From the NCBI GenBank assembly GCA_033296885.1, contig MU863910.1:124001-188000 (forward strand): a stretch of 64,000 bases of DNA, read 5' to 3'. The notes beneath the pieces are model-generated. The model was not told the DNA's origin, made no database searches, and saw only the letters and a list, made by a program, of their open reading frames with translations. A program made the position numbers and the translations under genes. The first letter of the stretch is position 1. Every line of letters starts with the position of its first letter. The DNA comes from Triangularia verruculosa (taxonomy: Eukaryota; Ascomycota; Sordariomycetes; Sordariales; Podosporaceae). Shown here piece by piece: positions 10,421 through 22,360 of the stretch.

Positions 10421-11701
10421 TGGCAAGATGAAATTCCCTGAGCCAAGCATCGTTCTGATTAGGTATGTGACCACAACAGAGGTGCTCTGGACACGTGCTG
10501 CCGATAAGTTAGCGTGTCAAGAATACGATAAATCACTGTGAGACTTTCTTTTCAAGGGCCATGTCCGAGTGCCATGATGCGTGTCTGTCACATTTCGACG
10601 AAGTGCTCCAGCGTATCCCTCGAATGTAGGACTTCACCAACTGTAGGTATGCAAGACCAGACGTCCAGGATATCCGAGTCGAAGTATCAGAGAACACTGA
10701 TGGTTCACATGCGCTCGTGCAAGCCGCTGCCATCGTCGTGGGGTTCCAGAGGCGCAGGCGGTATGGCTTCGTGTTACGCAAAGGATGCCGAGCTTGGGCT
10801 GGGATCGAGTTCTGGTTCTGTCAATGCTCTTCAAATATAGATATATCACAGTGTAGATTGGTGATATCTGACACGACGGCAAAGTTCAGACCAAGCTCGC
10901 CATTGGAACTTTTGCATCGAGCTAACCTGCTTTGACCTAGCAGGCGAGTTCGAAATTCCAGGTTGGAAGTGTTCAAAATGTGGATCTTGGCAGTTGTTAC
11001 TGGCGTCTTGGCAATTGTTACTTGGGTCTTTCGCTCCGTTGCGGGGTCGACGATGCCAATGTCCCGATTTCGTCATGAACATGATCAACATGGAACTCTC
11101 CATCGAGTCCTTCACCTTGCAATATCGGGCTCTTTACCTTCGATCGAGCCGATCGCGTAGTCTCCATCCAATTTCATGCATTCCTTGCGGCCTATTCAAT
11201 GGCGCAGCCGTCCACGAGTCTGGGCTTCATGAGCATCGGTCAACACATGCGAAGACGACGGGAGACAGCGAGGCTTTTGCCAACTTTTCAGCTGAGGGCC
11301 CTCGCGCAACACAACCCAGCCGCCACAACTCGCTAACGGCCATTCAGTGTGCTTTGCGGACACCCTCGTTCTGCAAATACCCTCTCTCGTTGGGCAGTAC
11401 CCTGCTCTTCCTGCCATGTCCCGTCCAATCGGAGGTCAACACCATGCGTTTGTTATTGCCTCCCAGCCGTCTGCCATGGCCCATCCGCATCTTTGGGGAA
11501 ACTCGGGGAGGGGGTGACGAATCCGGCATGGAAGATGCATGGCCAGGGTGACATGAAGATGGCATATATTGATCGTGAAGACCGAGGCGACCACGATGGA
11601 TTTCCGGATGCCGACTTCCGATATCATTAATGTTCTCCTTTTCAGTGTAGATATTTATTTCCCACCTGGGCTTTCCCGGTGTACATACTTCATCCCCCAA
11701 A
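10421..11701. other. Intergenic, 1.3 kb, with possible decayed coding traces
   Basis: No intact gene is seen. Around 10935-11090 one plus frame reads GWKCSKCGSWQ and later CQCPDF, a Cys-pair pattern that could be a relic of a zinc-binding protein, and the same place has a 21-bp imperfect tandem duplication (CTTGGCAGTTGTTACT / CTTGGCAATTGTTACT). The frames are short and unsupported by splice logic. Confidence 0.35.
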
Positions 11702-13269
11702 ATGATACCACTCGCACTGCTTTTGAGCGCCGCCCCTGTCCTCTCCTCCGCACTCGACTTCTCCACACCAGCCGACTCCTCCAAGAGCCAGAGTCCTTCG
11801 TTAGTGACGCGCGGCGAAGGATTCATCCGCTCCCCGCTCAACGTGTTGCCCAACCCATCACCTCCAAAACTGATCAAAGGTCGACAGAATGAGGTCACAA
11901 TCCAGAATCAGTTCACTGGCACCCGCTACGGTGTCGATATTGAGGTTGGAACACCCGGACAGAAGCTGACGCTGATTCTGGACACCGGGTCCCCAGATAC
12001 TTGGGTCAATCCAACGTGCGACACTGCCAATGTTCCCGACGACTGCCGGCAGTTCCCGGCTTATGACTGGAGGAAAAGCTCAAGTCTGAATGCCACCCGA
12101 GTGACGGATATTTTGGTGTATGGGAAGGGAAATGCGACAATCCAATATGTGAGGGAGAGTGTCAAGATTGGAGGTGCGTCATGTCTTCTGTGGTGTTTCC
12201 ACTGACGGCTGAATGAATGATGGCTAATGTCGACATTCCGACAACAGGGGCAACAGTCAAAAAACAAGTCATTGGCGTGGCCATCGAGTCCCACGACATC
12301 CCCATGGGCATCCTCGGCCTCTCGCCACCTCTCCGCGGCGTCAACGAGTACCCTTACATCCTCGACACAATGAAAGATCAAAAGTTGATCAACTCGCGAG
12401 CTTTCAGCATGGATCTCAGAACCGTTGACTCCCCCGAAGGAGCGCTGATCTTCGGGGGCGTGGACAGTGGGAAATACATTGGCTCCCTGGCCAAACTCCC
12501 AATGCTGGCTAGAAACGAGACACCCAGAGGGGCGGACAGATATTATGTCACCATGACCGGGGTGGGTTTAACATATCCCGACGGGCTGGTGGAGAGATCA
12601 CAGGAGCTCGAGGTTCCTGTCTTCCTCGACTCGGGCGGCACTCTTAGTAGACTTCCCCGACCCATCTACCAGGCCTTCGCATCAAGCTTCTCAGATACAC
12701 AGTACGATCCTTCCAGCGGGTTCTACTTTCTTGACTGTGACGTCGCCGATCTGGAAGGCTCGATTGACTTTTACTTTGGCAACAAAATGATCAGCGTGCC
12801 TTTCAACGACTTTATCTGGCACGTGCAGGGGTACTGTGTGTTGGGCGTGCTGCCAGATGACGACGGGGAGCCGGTGCTGGGTGATACCTTCTTGAGAGCG
12901 GCCTATGTGGTGTTTGATCAGGACAACAGGAATCTTCACTTGGCCCAGGCGGCAAATTGCGGCAGCAACATCGTTGCCATCAGCACGGGAGCGGATGCTG
13001 TGCCCAGTATGACCGGCCGGTGCACAGCGCCTCCTCCAAGGCCGACATCTGGGAACAATAACCTGGACGTTACTGCTGAGCGTGGCCCTACGGCGACTTT
13101 TACCGGTATTGGACCTACAGGTGTCGACATTGGACCGGGTCCAGTTGCCACCAGGGTGAGCGGGACCGGTCCATTAGGGATTGTTCCAACGGGGCAGTCT
13201 GGCGCCGGCGCTATCAGGATCAAGTGGTGGACCATCGTGACTGCCGGGATTGTGAGCTTGTTGATATAG
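11702..13269 (+). CDS. GPI-type secreted aspartic protease (yapsin-like)
   Basis: Exons 11702-12173 and 12248-13269 with a 74-nt intron at 12174-12247 (GTGCGT...CAACAG); about 497 aa. A signal peptide (MIPLALLLSAAPVLSSA) and propeptide precede the two active-site motifs of a pepsin-like enzyme: LILDTGSPDTWV near residue 95 and VFLDSGGTLSRL near residue 305. The catalytic pair DTGS/DSGG is intact. The C-terminus has a Thr/Gly/Pro-rich stretch and ends in a hydrophobic segment (WWTIVTAGIVSLLI), suggesting a GPI anchor. Such proteases act at the cell surface or wall on shed proteins. The gene stands alone. Confidence 0.9.
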
Positions 13270-13822
13270 TTGTGGCTTGAAACTCTTGCTATCACGGTGT
13301 ACATAGGCCTTGGAGGGGAGGTGAAGTAATGGGGTATCTATAGAGCATGCGCGGCGTTCAGGTTTGGGCGGGCACTTGATTATCAACACGGTACTAGGTA
13401 TTCTTGTCAATCTTTGTTTTGTGTCTTTCTAAACATGATGACTTTTACATGCTCCTAGGTCCAGCATTGCTTGTCCGGCCACTTATCACCGGGCAAGAAT
13501 TTTCCGTTTTGTTGATGCTTTCCTCCGAGTTTCATCGCTACCAAAATGCGTGCCCGTTCAACGTTGCAGGGTCTCTGTCAAGTTGCCCTTCCCCAGCTCT
13601 TCATCCAAGGTTGTCTCAGCAAGACATACTGCAAAGTTATCGTTATCGAGCACCTCAACCTGTTGAGCATACAGCCCGGTCCCTTCCAACGTTTTTCCTG
13701 GATCAGACTGTGTTGGTGATGCCACCCCGAAAGCCGCTCCTTTGGAGTAGTATCTCGACGGTGTTCACCGGCTGTCAAACCTTCCTTTTGTGATCTTTTC
13801 GAGTCTGACAGCCCAGACAAAG
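13270..13822. other. Intergenic
   Basis: No gene supported. A plus frame (13404-13793) has no features and probably reflects low stop density. Confidence 0.4.
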
Positions 13823-14548
13823 TCACTCATTTTCTCCTGAGAAACGGCAGTACCTATCTGTGTAACAGTGCCTGATGCGAGATGTCCTTCTGCTAGCCCT
13901 GAGAAACCTCTTCGTAGGTAGATTCCATGCAGTCAGTAAAAGTTAGGTACATTCGGTGTACTGATGAAAGTGCAACACTTACAACCCTCCTTTTCCTTCC
14001 TGGCCGCCTGCCTTTCCCTCCACAACCGTCATCTTCGCGCCTATGCCTACCTTTATGCCGGTAATCATATACACCTCCCATGAACTCAATCCTCTCAATT
14101 TCTGTCTCTTCACCCAGTTACTGACTTCCCCACCGTCCTCCAATGTGTCCTCCAGATATGCTCTAGTAGGCGACATGGTATATGTGTTCAGTTTCTCAAA
14201 ATCCCATCTTTCGCTCCTGTACTTCCCGTGTGAGATCCCCGCCTCGACCTCCGCCATCACAGGCAACCCAGCCGCTGCCAATATTGGCACACCTGCACCA
14301 GCAGCGTGATGAAATGCGCGGCCTTTGTGCCTTGTCCAGCTGTAGTCATCGGCACTAGACAGGTGAAGGTGCATGTCGGGTGAGATTGGTAAGGGCCCGG
14401 GGGTAGAGCTGATAACTGAGTCGAGGCGAGCGGGGGAAGAGATGAGATGGCCAGGGCAGAGAGGGCCAGTGAGATGCCCAATCCCCGAAGGTGGTATGTC
14501 GGGAGGGCGAACATCGGGATGCGGGAGAATAAACCAGCATTTGTCCAT
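13823..14548 (-). CDS. Gasdermin-like small protein (RCD-1/HET-Q1-like), tentative
   Basis: Exon 1 (14548-13983) joins a short exon (13898-13823) over intron 13899-13982 (GTAAGT, TACTGAC branch, TTTCTCAG), giving up to 213 aa; an internal Met (14374) may be the true start (about 155 aa). Seen: SADDYSWTRHKGRAFHH, a Gly/Ala-rich stretch, RWDFEKLNTYTMSPTRAYLE, and VYMITGIKVGIGAKMTV. From memory, W-F-E-x-L..P-T-x-x-Y and a later MITGxKxxxGA occur in fungal gasdermin-like proteins, which form membrane pores after a protease removes a short C-terminal tail. Here too the tail is short and set in its own exon. An S8 protease gene lies 2.7 kb away, as in HET-Q1/HET-Q2. The family call is inference; a conserved protein of unknown function is the alternative. 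An overlapping frame from 14514 reads like a signal peptide but does not extend into the conserved part. Confidence 0.5.
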
Positions 14549-14847
14549 ACCTAGGTAAGGTATAGGACTTGATCGCTTGTTACGTATAATGCTTAATCTG
14601 GCTCGAGGAATGAAGATGCTCTATTAAGAGTAGGTGGATGGGAGGTCTTTTTCTGTCCATGTCCTCAGCAGCTAAAGTGGGCTGCCTCCAAGGCTCGAGC
14701 TGAGAGGAGGCTTAGCAGTGTGGTGGCGTTACTTGACCCAGGAAACAGTCAGGTATTGACCAACATGAAATTGTTGCCACACATCGATGCGTGGTATTCG
14801 GTTCATAAGGGTACCCAGGTAGACAGCACAAGGTATTACTCTTTGTA
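14549..14847. other. Intergenic
   Basis: Contains CCTAGGTAAGGTA at about 14550 and nothing else recognisable. Confidence 0.4.
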
Positions 14848-16985
14848 TTATTCATTGCTGTGATATAACCACTCAGAATCCTTCAGGAGACCCAGCTGTG
14901 CGATTATCACGCGAATTTCAATGCGCTCTTCATCGTCCCATTCCGCTTCTGGGTGCCTGAGCCATTTCTCAGCAGCCAACTGCATGTCTCGAATCAGGTC
15001 CCTGGCAGCTGTGCGCTTCTCATTCGCCAATGTCACTGCCGTGCCACGCTCCGAGCAAGCCCAGATTGCCAAACGGAATTGAAAAAGCCGACGAGCTGAC
15101 TTAATCCAGTATCTGAGTTCGGCCAAAGTGGCCATGTCAGAGTGCTGATCGTCATGAGGTACAAAATCGTGAGGGGTGGCTTGGAGTCTCGGATCTGCTT
15201 TCGAAAGATACTGTACAACGTCCGCTGGCCCTGGTAGTGACAAAAGTGCAAAACTCCGTAAGTGATTGGAAATGTGAAAATCCATGCTCTCTCCGTCCTC
15301 CTCATAGTAGCCGCACAACGGGCAGGGCGGAGGTCGAAAGACCTTTCGTTGCACCAGGCCCGCGATATAGGGAATTTGATCCTCGCTGAAGGCTCCAGGA
15401 TGGTCAGTTTCCAGATGCAGCTCCCATAATTGGCGTGTTTGAAACAAGGCTCTCCAGGGTAAGCCGTCCCCTGTGAAGGGGGGACATATGTCGCATTGCC
15501 ACTGGAGTATTCTGTGTTCGTCAAAGAGGTGTAGATGCCAGTCGTTGTGGTTACTATAAACCCGTTGCGGCATGTTACAGTCTGGCATAATGCAGGCGTA
15601 CGGGCGGGTATGAAAATCAAGATGCTTTCTGAATGAAGGGGAGTCAGCACAAAACATTTCAGACCCCATCTGTGTCTACAGAGTAGGTAGGTATATATTC
15701 TAGATGTCCAGACTCACCCCCATTGTTCGTAGCTATCGACATTAGTTGGGTCATCAACCCGGATCGACATCTCACAATACGGACAGTTGTATATCGGTGT
15801 ACTGTGTAGTATTTCCGTGTATCCAGGAGCAGGCGGAATCCAAAACATTGGTAAAGCACGGGAGTCTGTCGGAGGTGCATAAATGCTGTTGACCTCGGAT
15901 TTCAGTGTCGCGGCTTCGGAAAACGAATATCTGCTATCAGGGCGGGTCAACTCATTGACAAGAGTAGGGCCAGATTGCACCGAAGCAGCAAGACTGGACA
16001 CTGAGCGGCTAGGCAGCGATAGATCTAGGAGCTGAAGAGATTTATTCTGGGTCTTGCCTAGGAGGGATGTTGTTGCTGAACCAGGTAGGTGTAGAAAACT
16101 ATAAAACTGTCGAAGCTGTTCATCTTCCAGTGGGAAGTCGAGCCGCTCCTTTCCGGGTCGGCTAATTCTGATTTTCGGGAAAAGCGAGGGCCTAGTATTC
16201 GTTCGTGGTATCTGATGCCGCCTAAGAACGTTGAGGTATACAAGACGCTGTTGAACGGGTGTTAGGGGCATGGCAGTCCACGTTGTAGGACGTGTCTGGT
16301 AGTGGCTGGATCTTATGAGGCCTTCAAGATTATCCCGGAATACTGTGAAATCGAAGCCTTGGGATGTTGCAAGTGAATTTTCGACTGAGATTCCTGTTAA
16401 GTCATGTTCCAGGTTATCGAGAACGACAGTAAGTCTGGAAAGTTGGTCAAGAGCAGACTGGATATAAAGCTTTTCGAGATGGAACGGATTTGTCAATGCA
16501 TAATTCGATGTCACTGTACCACTCTCACTGTCGCCTGTCTCGGAATACTCTCTCCAGTCAATACTCTGCATCGATACAGAGGGGGCTATTGTAGACCGGG
16601 AGGAACTGGATTGCTGCATGCCCAACTGGCATTTACCTACGGCTGTCAGCAGGAAAGCCACAAAAGAGTGGGAGAGGTCACACTTGCACAAAAGCTGCAC
16701 CAAAACTCGATGCAGAGCCTTTAGAATCTCGGAAACGACCTCGAGAGCCCTAATCCAATCTTCCTGACGATTCTCTAGGCCGGGAGCGGCGGATAACTTT
16801 GTGATTGATGTTGCTGCCCAAATGTTGAAGGCACCCGCCTGACTCTCCAGCCAGTCATAGTTGTCAACTAGAACGCCGGATAGAAGACAATCACTGAAGG
16901 AGGTCTTCACGTTTGAGATGCAGTCGCCCACATGCGCACGCAGTGTTTGATACCGCGCGCTCGACATTATTGTGGTTTGATCCAT
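14848..16985 (-). CDS. C2H2 zinc-finger-rich fungal protein of unknown function
   Basis: Exon 1 is 16985-15718 and exon 2 is 15628-14848. The intron (15629-15717; GTGAGT, GTGCTGAC branch, TTCATTCAG) restores the first finger, CPYCEMSI...EQWGKHLDFH. The start is ATG at 16985 (MDQTTIMSS); the longer frame begins with GTG. Product about 682 aa. The N-terminal 200 residues are helical (CISNVKTSFSDCLLSGV...), a central low-complexity part follows, and then a series of irregular fingers: PYACIMPDC...HLHLFDEH, WQCDICPPF...HLETDH, and PCPLCGYYE...HISNHLRSFALLSLP. This type of protein is common and lineage-expanded in filamentous ascomycetes and often sits beside NLR-like or protease genes. It is divergent from the S8 protease gene, sharing about 215 bp. 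Confidence 0.75.
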
Positions 16986-17199
16986 AGGTGTGGGAGCTGA
17001 GAAATTCACCGCAGTCTGGGTACCAGGTAGCTTACTGGACCAGCACAGTGGGCTGCTCAGCTTGCCTCAGCTTGTCCATCGAGACAGCCACATCACATGA
17101 CACAATTGAATGAATGATGAATGTCTTTCTGAAGCGGGGTATCTTCATGTCCTCCGTCCTTACCTTAAGTCAAGCAGCTCATCCGTGTCAGTGGCACTC
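16986..17199. promoter_or_regulatory. Short bidirectional promoter, C2H2 gene / S8 gene
   Basis: Only 214 bp separate the likely start codons (about 124 bp if the S8 gene uses the ATG at 17110), so both genes are probably co-regulated. No specific site is recognised. Confidence 0.5.
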
Positions 17200-20100
17200 A
17201 TGACTTCGCAAACCCCGTTCCTCAAGAAACTGGCCTTCGCCACTGACGTGGCAGCGCAACTGGAGAATATTTCCAGCGCTCTGTTGAGAGATGATTCCGA
17301 ATCTCTTTTCTTCCCTAACTTAAAAGCGGAGCTGTATCTTTTGGGCACATTTCTGACCGAATGGTACTCCACCATCGTCGATCAAAGGAGCCTCACCGGA
17401 TCGCTGCACCCACGCGTAGACGAAGATCATGGGATGCAGCGAGTTGATAACCTTTTGACAAACTTGGAGCGGTTGATAGACGTAAGCTTTAGGCTCAGAT
17501 GAAGGACAATTGTTGCGCAGATTGATAACCTAGGTAATCATTGAACCAGGGTCCCCAACAACGCAACGATGGCCCGTCTTATCGACGATTCAGACAGAGA
17601 CTTTTCGGCGGGATAATCAGCAGACTATCAAACAATCGACGTAACCAGTATCCCAACTTAAATCGCCTCTTCAAAAATCCGGCTGCGGCCACAGCGTCCC
17701 TGCGTTCCTTCGCGTCGTATGAGCGCAACATGGACCATTGGCAGCTTTTGAACAATCTGAGGAAGTTTCAACACGAAGCGCGCCCCAAATCACGCCTAAG
17801 CGGCAGCCATGGATCGTCAGAAGCAGCGGCCAAGGCCAAGGAAAGGCTGGAACCACTAGGCCATCAGTCCAAAGCAGCGCAGATTCTTTACAAGGTGTTA
17901 TCTGAGCACAGTGTCCAGCAAGACCCCGAGCACAAAGCCTTACCTTATCTCTATCTCGTTGTGGACGATACCCCCATCACTTCTGGGATTGCGACATTTG
18001 GAGTCATGTTCTACTGCCATACTGGTTCTGTCACAACTTCTATGCCTTGCCATTGGCAAGATACACGGATAGATGTGATCGAAGGTACGTCTGCATTAAT
18101 TCCTCTCCCAATCCTGGCTTCGGAATCAGCGACTTTACTGACATACGGTATCACCAGACAACCGATCAGGCCACGACAGCCGGTGTCTAAAAGTCATTGA
18201 TCAAAGGATGCTTTGGGAGAGCATTAGCGTTGATCCAAATTATCGAGCCCTCTTGGATTTGAAGAGAGGCGAGCTATTCTGTAAGGAACACCGGTATCAG
18301 CAGTGTTCGTTTCAGTTTGACATGCCTAGCCTGTCGCTCGGCCAGATTCTCGGTGGTGGAGTGCTTACCCCCCGAATGCGGCTTCTACTCTGTTCACTGC
18401 TCGCCCAAATAGTCTGGCAGTTTTACGACTCGGACTGGGTAAACCACGAATGGACTAAGGAGAACTTCCGTTTTCTATACGAGACTAGGACAGACGAGAC
18501 TACAGGTTTGTTTGTTGACGGGCCCTTCCTGTCTGCACAATTCAGCGACGACCGCCCCCTATACACTGGCCCGTGTCAAGTCCACAGATTTCCTAGAATA
18601 GCATCCTTGGGAATAACACTGCTCGAAATTGAGTTGGACATCGATATCTCTAGGGAGCAATCATCTAATTCGCTATCGGTATTGGAGCCAAGGAACCTGG
18701 CCAGGGCACATCAACTCCTCAACGAAAAACATCGCTGGCGGGAGACCTTCTCAAGGCTTAGGGAGGTAATTCAGCGTTGCTTGAGCCCTGACGATTTCGA
18801 ATCATGTCGGGGAAACCGTGAGAGGGAACGAGATCTGTTTCAGGAGTTGGTGGTGCTCCCGCTCCACGAGCTCTACATCAATGCATGGGCCGACATCGAC
18901 CACCCTGCCATTCCTCTCCGTCCTATTCTTCTCGAGACCCTGAGTCCAGCCACCAAGGCGGCAGAACAGCCCGGTACTCACTCCGCTGGCTCACCATCCG
19001 TGTCAGAACAGCCGAGCTCTCCCTTATCTCTGATTCCTGAGCGTCAAATTAGTGAACCAACGTGCACTTCTCAGAGCAAGCAGTCAATTAGGCACAGGGA
19101 AGCTTTGATCAGGTCACACTCCCTACCAGCAACCATTGCAGGTGGCTCAAAAAGGTCTGTACAATGTGGCGGGCGGAAAGAAATTTTACTGACATGCAAA
19201 CATAGTTGCTCATGTTCCGCTACTGCATGGTTCAGAGAACTTGACGAGTTTAACTACACTCTCCGTGTAAAGAAGAAGAGCGATCAACAAGTCAGGGTCG
19301 CCGTTCTTGATACCGGCATCTCGAAGGAGTGGTACGACACTGGCTTGGTTGATGGGTATAGGGACTTTGTTAAAAGCCAAGATGACAACCCTGAAGATAC
19401 AAGCGAGAGCCTTCATGGTACCAATATCGCCAGACTCTTTGCCAAGGTTCACCCCGATGCAAAGCTATTTGTCGCCCGCATCAATGAAACGGACGAGGTT
19501 GAGCGTTACAACACCGCCCGACCCACACAAGACCGAATTGCCTCTGTGAGTCTCCGATCTAGAATTCATACACAGTAGTGCTGATACTGATAGGCAATTC
19601 GTCATGCCGCATCTTTTTGGATGGTTGACATCATCATTCTCCCGTGGGGCTTTGAGGATGACCACAGCGAGATGATAGATGCGATCGTGGCAGCTAAATC
19701 GCAACGGATCTTGATCTTTGCTGCTGCTTCCAATCATGGTGGAACCTATGGCGGCCTCCGTCACGCTGCCACCGTTAGCTTTCCCGCTCGAATGTCGGAC
19801 GTCATCTCTGTGTTTTCGACAAACCCATGCATCGAGCCCTCCTCTTTCAATCCAAAGCCCAGCCCGGTCGGCTACAATTTTGCTATTCTTGGGGAAAACA
19901 TTACCCTTCATCCTGACGAGAATGACAACAGAGCCTTGCTTTCAGGTACATCATTCGCGACGGCCGTTGCCGCAGGCGTCGCTGCACGGCTGCTCGACTT
20001 TTCCAGGCATCCAGATGCTACCACCTGGATCAAAAGGGCAGATGATCTGAGATTGACAGACGGCATGTCAGCCATATTTGCCTACATGGCGAAGGATGAG

Positions 20101-20250
20101 AATAAAAAAGGGTACCACTGTATGCGGCCGTGGAAGTTGCTTGATGACTTGGGCCACCTCGAGGAGCGCGACCCATCTCTACAAGAGCAGCGCAAGGATG
20201 TGTGTCAGACAATCACGAGAATACTGAGAGGAAAGGGGCACCTTATTTGA
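17200..20250 (+). CDS. DUF7580-like protein with C-terminal subtilisin (S8) domain
   Basis: Four exons: 17200-17481, 17550-18084, 18158-19545 and 19594-20250. Introns are 17482-17549, 18085-18157 and 19546-19593 (GTAAGC, GTACGT and GTGAGT donors). Product about 953 aa; an in-frame ATG at 17110 would add 30. The helical N-terminus resembles the start of fungal NLR-type effectors. Residues about 290-570 look like DUF7580 (SLGQILGGGVLTPRMRLLLC, later FPRIASLGITLLEIEL). The S8 peptidase follows with all three catalytic residues: AVLDTGI (Asp, near 654), LHGTNIARL (His, near 691) and LSGTSFATAVAAG (Ser, near 853). No signal peptide is seen, so it acts inside the cell. Together with the gasdermin-like and C2H2 genes it looks like a death/incompatibility module (inference). 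Confidence 0.8.
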
Positions 20251-20371
20251 CGTCGTCTTTGTGTTAGTGGGTGCGAAGGAAGAAGAAGAATGGTACCTAT
20301 GGGCGGCTAAACGGATTTACCTAAGGTACTAAATTGGTACCTAACTTTCTCCATTTCAATGCGTTCCTCGT

Positions 20372-21580
20372 TTACTCCTTTAACCCATTCGACAGAATCC
20401 CCTCCAACTGCTCATGCCTCTTCAGGGCATCGTCAAAGCTAAGAAATGTCCCTTTCGCCCCGTTCCTTTTCACCTCGTAGTAATCCTCATAGATGGCCCC
20501 AATATTCCTGGCCTGAAAGTTCAACTCCTTCTGCCAGTCATCAAAGTCCCACTCCACCTCCTGAACAGCGTTCGTCTCAAAGTCATGAATCTCGAACTTC
20601 TGCGGATCGAGAGCATTTCCGATGTGGATCATTGTCGAGCTGGGGCCCAGGACTCTGATCTCCCCCTTTGTACCCGCAATAGTCCAGACCAAAGCAGGCT
20701 CGGAAGGGAACGGGGGGCCGACGCGGAACCTGAAGTGCAAGCTGGCGCCCGATTCGACGTATCCATGAACAAAGATTAGGTCAGGCACGTCGGACGCGAC
20801 TGTTCCCACAACTTCCTTGTTCTGCCCGATGAGTTTGAATTGGGGCCTCTGGATCTGAAGAAAGCCGTGTGGCGCGTCAAGTCCAGTCTTATAGTCTCCA
20901 AGTACAGATTGGACGAGGTCGAACTCTATTTCTGGACATTAGCCTCTGTTTTCGAGGTTAGTAATACAGTGGCAGGGGAACTCACGGTGCGCAAAGCCAA
21001 TAGTGTAGACATATCCTCCAACTTTCCTCTCGGTGAAATATGACAGCGAAGCAGGCACTGTATCACGTGCATCAATGCCACCATTGGCCCTGAATTCCGA
21101 GCTCAGCACCCTTCCAATTTTACCACTGTCGATGACCTCTCGGAGCTTCCTCGGTAGCGGGCCCAGGGGCCCCTGGAGACCTACTACGCCCAAGCCTCCA
21201 TGCTGCTTCGCTGCTTCAGCCAGCTTCCTGGCGTCATCAGAGTTGGCAGCAAGAGGCCACTCGACATAGACATCCTTGCCAGCTTCGACAGAAGGAAGAG
21301 CGGTCTCCACGTGCTTGTCGACGCGGGTGTTGGTGATGACAAGCTCGACCTCAGGATCGGCAGCCAGGTCCTCAGGAGTGCCATACGCCTTGGTGGAAGG
21401 GGGGAGGTTGTATGCCTTGATGGCAGCACGGGCGGCTTCGGTAGAGGAGTTGAGGAGGGCCACCACCTCGAATTTGGAGCGACCCAGGGGTGAGAAGAGA
21501 TATGGGAGATGGGCGCGGGAAGCCCATGCAGTTTTGGCGGAGGCTGAGAGGCCGATGATGGCTACTCTGATAGGGGCCAT
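20372..21580 (-). CDS. Gfo/Idh/MocA-family oxidoreductase (GAL80-like)
   Basis: Exon 1 is 21580-20986 and exon 2 is 20931-20372, joined over intron 20932-20985 (GTGAGT, TTACTAAC branch, GTCCAG). Product about 384 aa; the start is ATG at 21580, since the longer frame uses TTG. The N-terminal Rossmann fold reads PIRVAIIGLSASAKTAWASR; the sugar-dehydrogenase signature region VYVEWPLAAN sits where most family members have EKP, as in GAL80-like regulators. The C-terminal half has the expected mixed sheet (FKLIGQNKEVVGTV, VWTIAGTKGEIRV). It probably binds NAD(P) and acts on, or senses, a sugar-like compound. No obvious functional link to neighbours. Confidence 0.8.
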
Positions 21581-22360
21581 TCCTGACAAAAGAGGACTCG
21601 GAGTAGACGTGGGAGGTTGTATTACGATCTTGGGAAGAAGCGCAAGTGTGTATTATGGAGATATGCTTGGAAAACAAATAGAGACGGAAATCAGAGCGGG
21701 AATTAGAGTGAAATATTTGTATCTCTCAACGATGGATGATGCAAATGTAGCTCGATCTTGTGTGATCATTCTTGAGCATGATTCATGTAGTACCTAATGT
21801 GGGATTTTCTTTGTAAGCTGCTATATCGCAGTTGGGATTTGTCAGCCTGTAGCCACCCTTTACTACCACACGGGCCGACAACGGCAAGCAGGTTGAACAG
21901 CGGTGCCACCACTACCTAAGCTAGGTACCTTACTATTTGCAGACTGATTAACAAGCACCGTGCATTATGCAATCTACGAACCTACCTTGATTGCAGCAGA
22001 CGGCGCGGGCTTGAGCGGGGCATGTTGATCATGGCACACATTGATCTCGGCATATGGCTGCATTCAGTATCAGGTGTGCATAGGTACATAGCTCATTGGG
22101 AATCACAGACACAGATTACAAATATCGGTGATGAAGATCAATTCTGTCTCGCCATACTAGGACGAGTGTCTACCTGTAGGGTATCTCCGCAGAAAAATCA
22201 GGAAGCCAAATCCCAACGCCCAATGTGATGCAAATCATCCTGATCCCCACCCAGAGAATCCTGCTTATGATGCTTTTCCGTCTTCGGTGCTGATAGTGAA
22301 TCCAGTCACAATCTAGTTGAGAAAGAAAACCTGGCTAGGTGTCTCGGATGCAACGGATAC
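21581..22360. other. Intergenic
   Basis: No gene seen. A CTAAGCTAGGTACC motif at about 21916 belongs to the dispersed repeat family. Confidence 0.4.

Noticed and set aside
10994..11551. 185-codon plus-strand frame
   Set aside because: No family features, poor composition for coding and no usable splice logic; only short Cys-pair traces near its start.
14257..14514. Signal-peptide-like frame overlapping the gasdermin-like gene
   Set aside because: It lacks the conserved blocks and ends without a matching intron to reach them; probably the shadow of a Pro/Ser-rich region.
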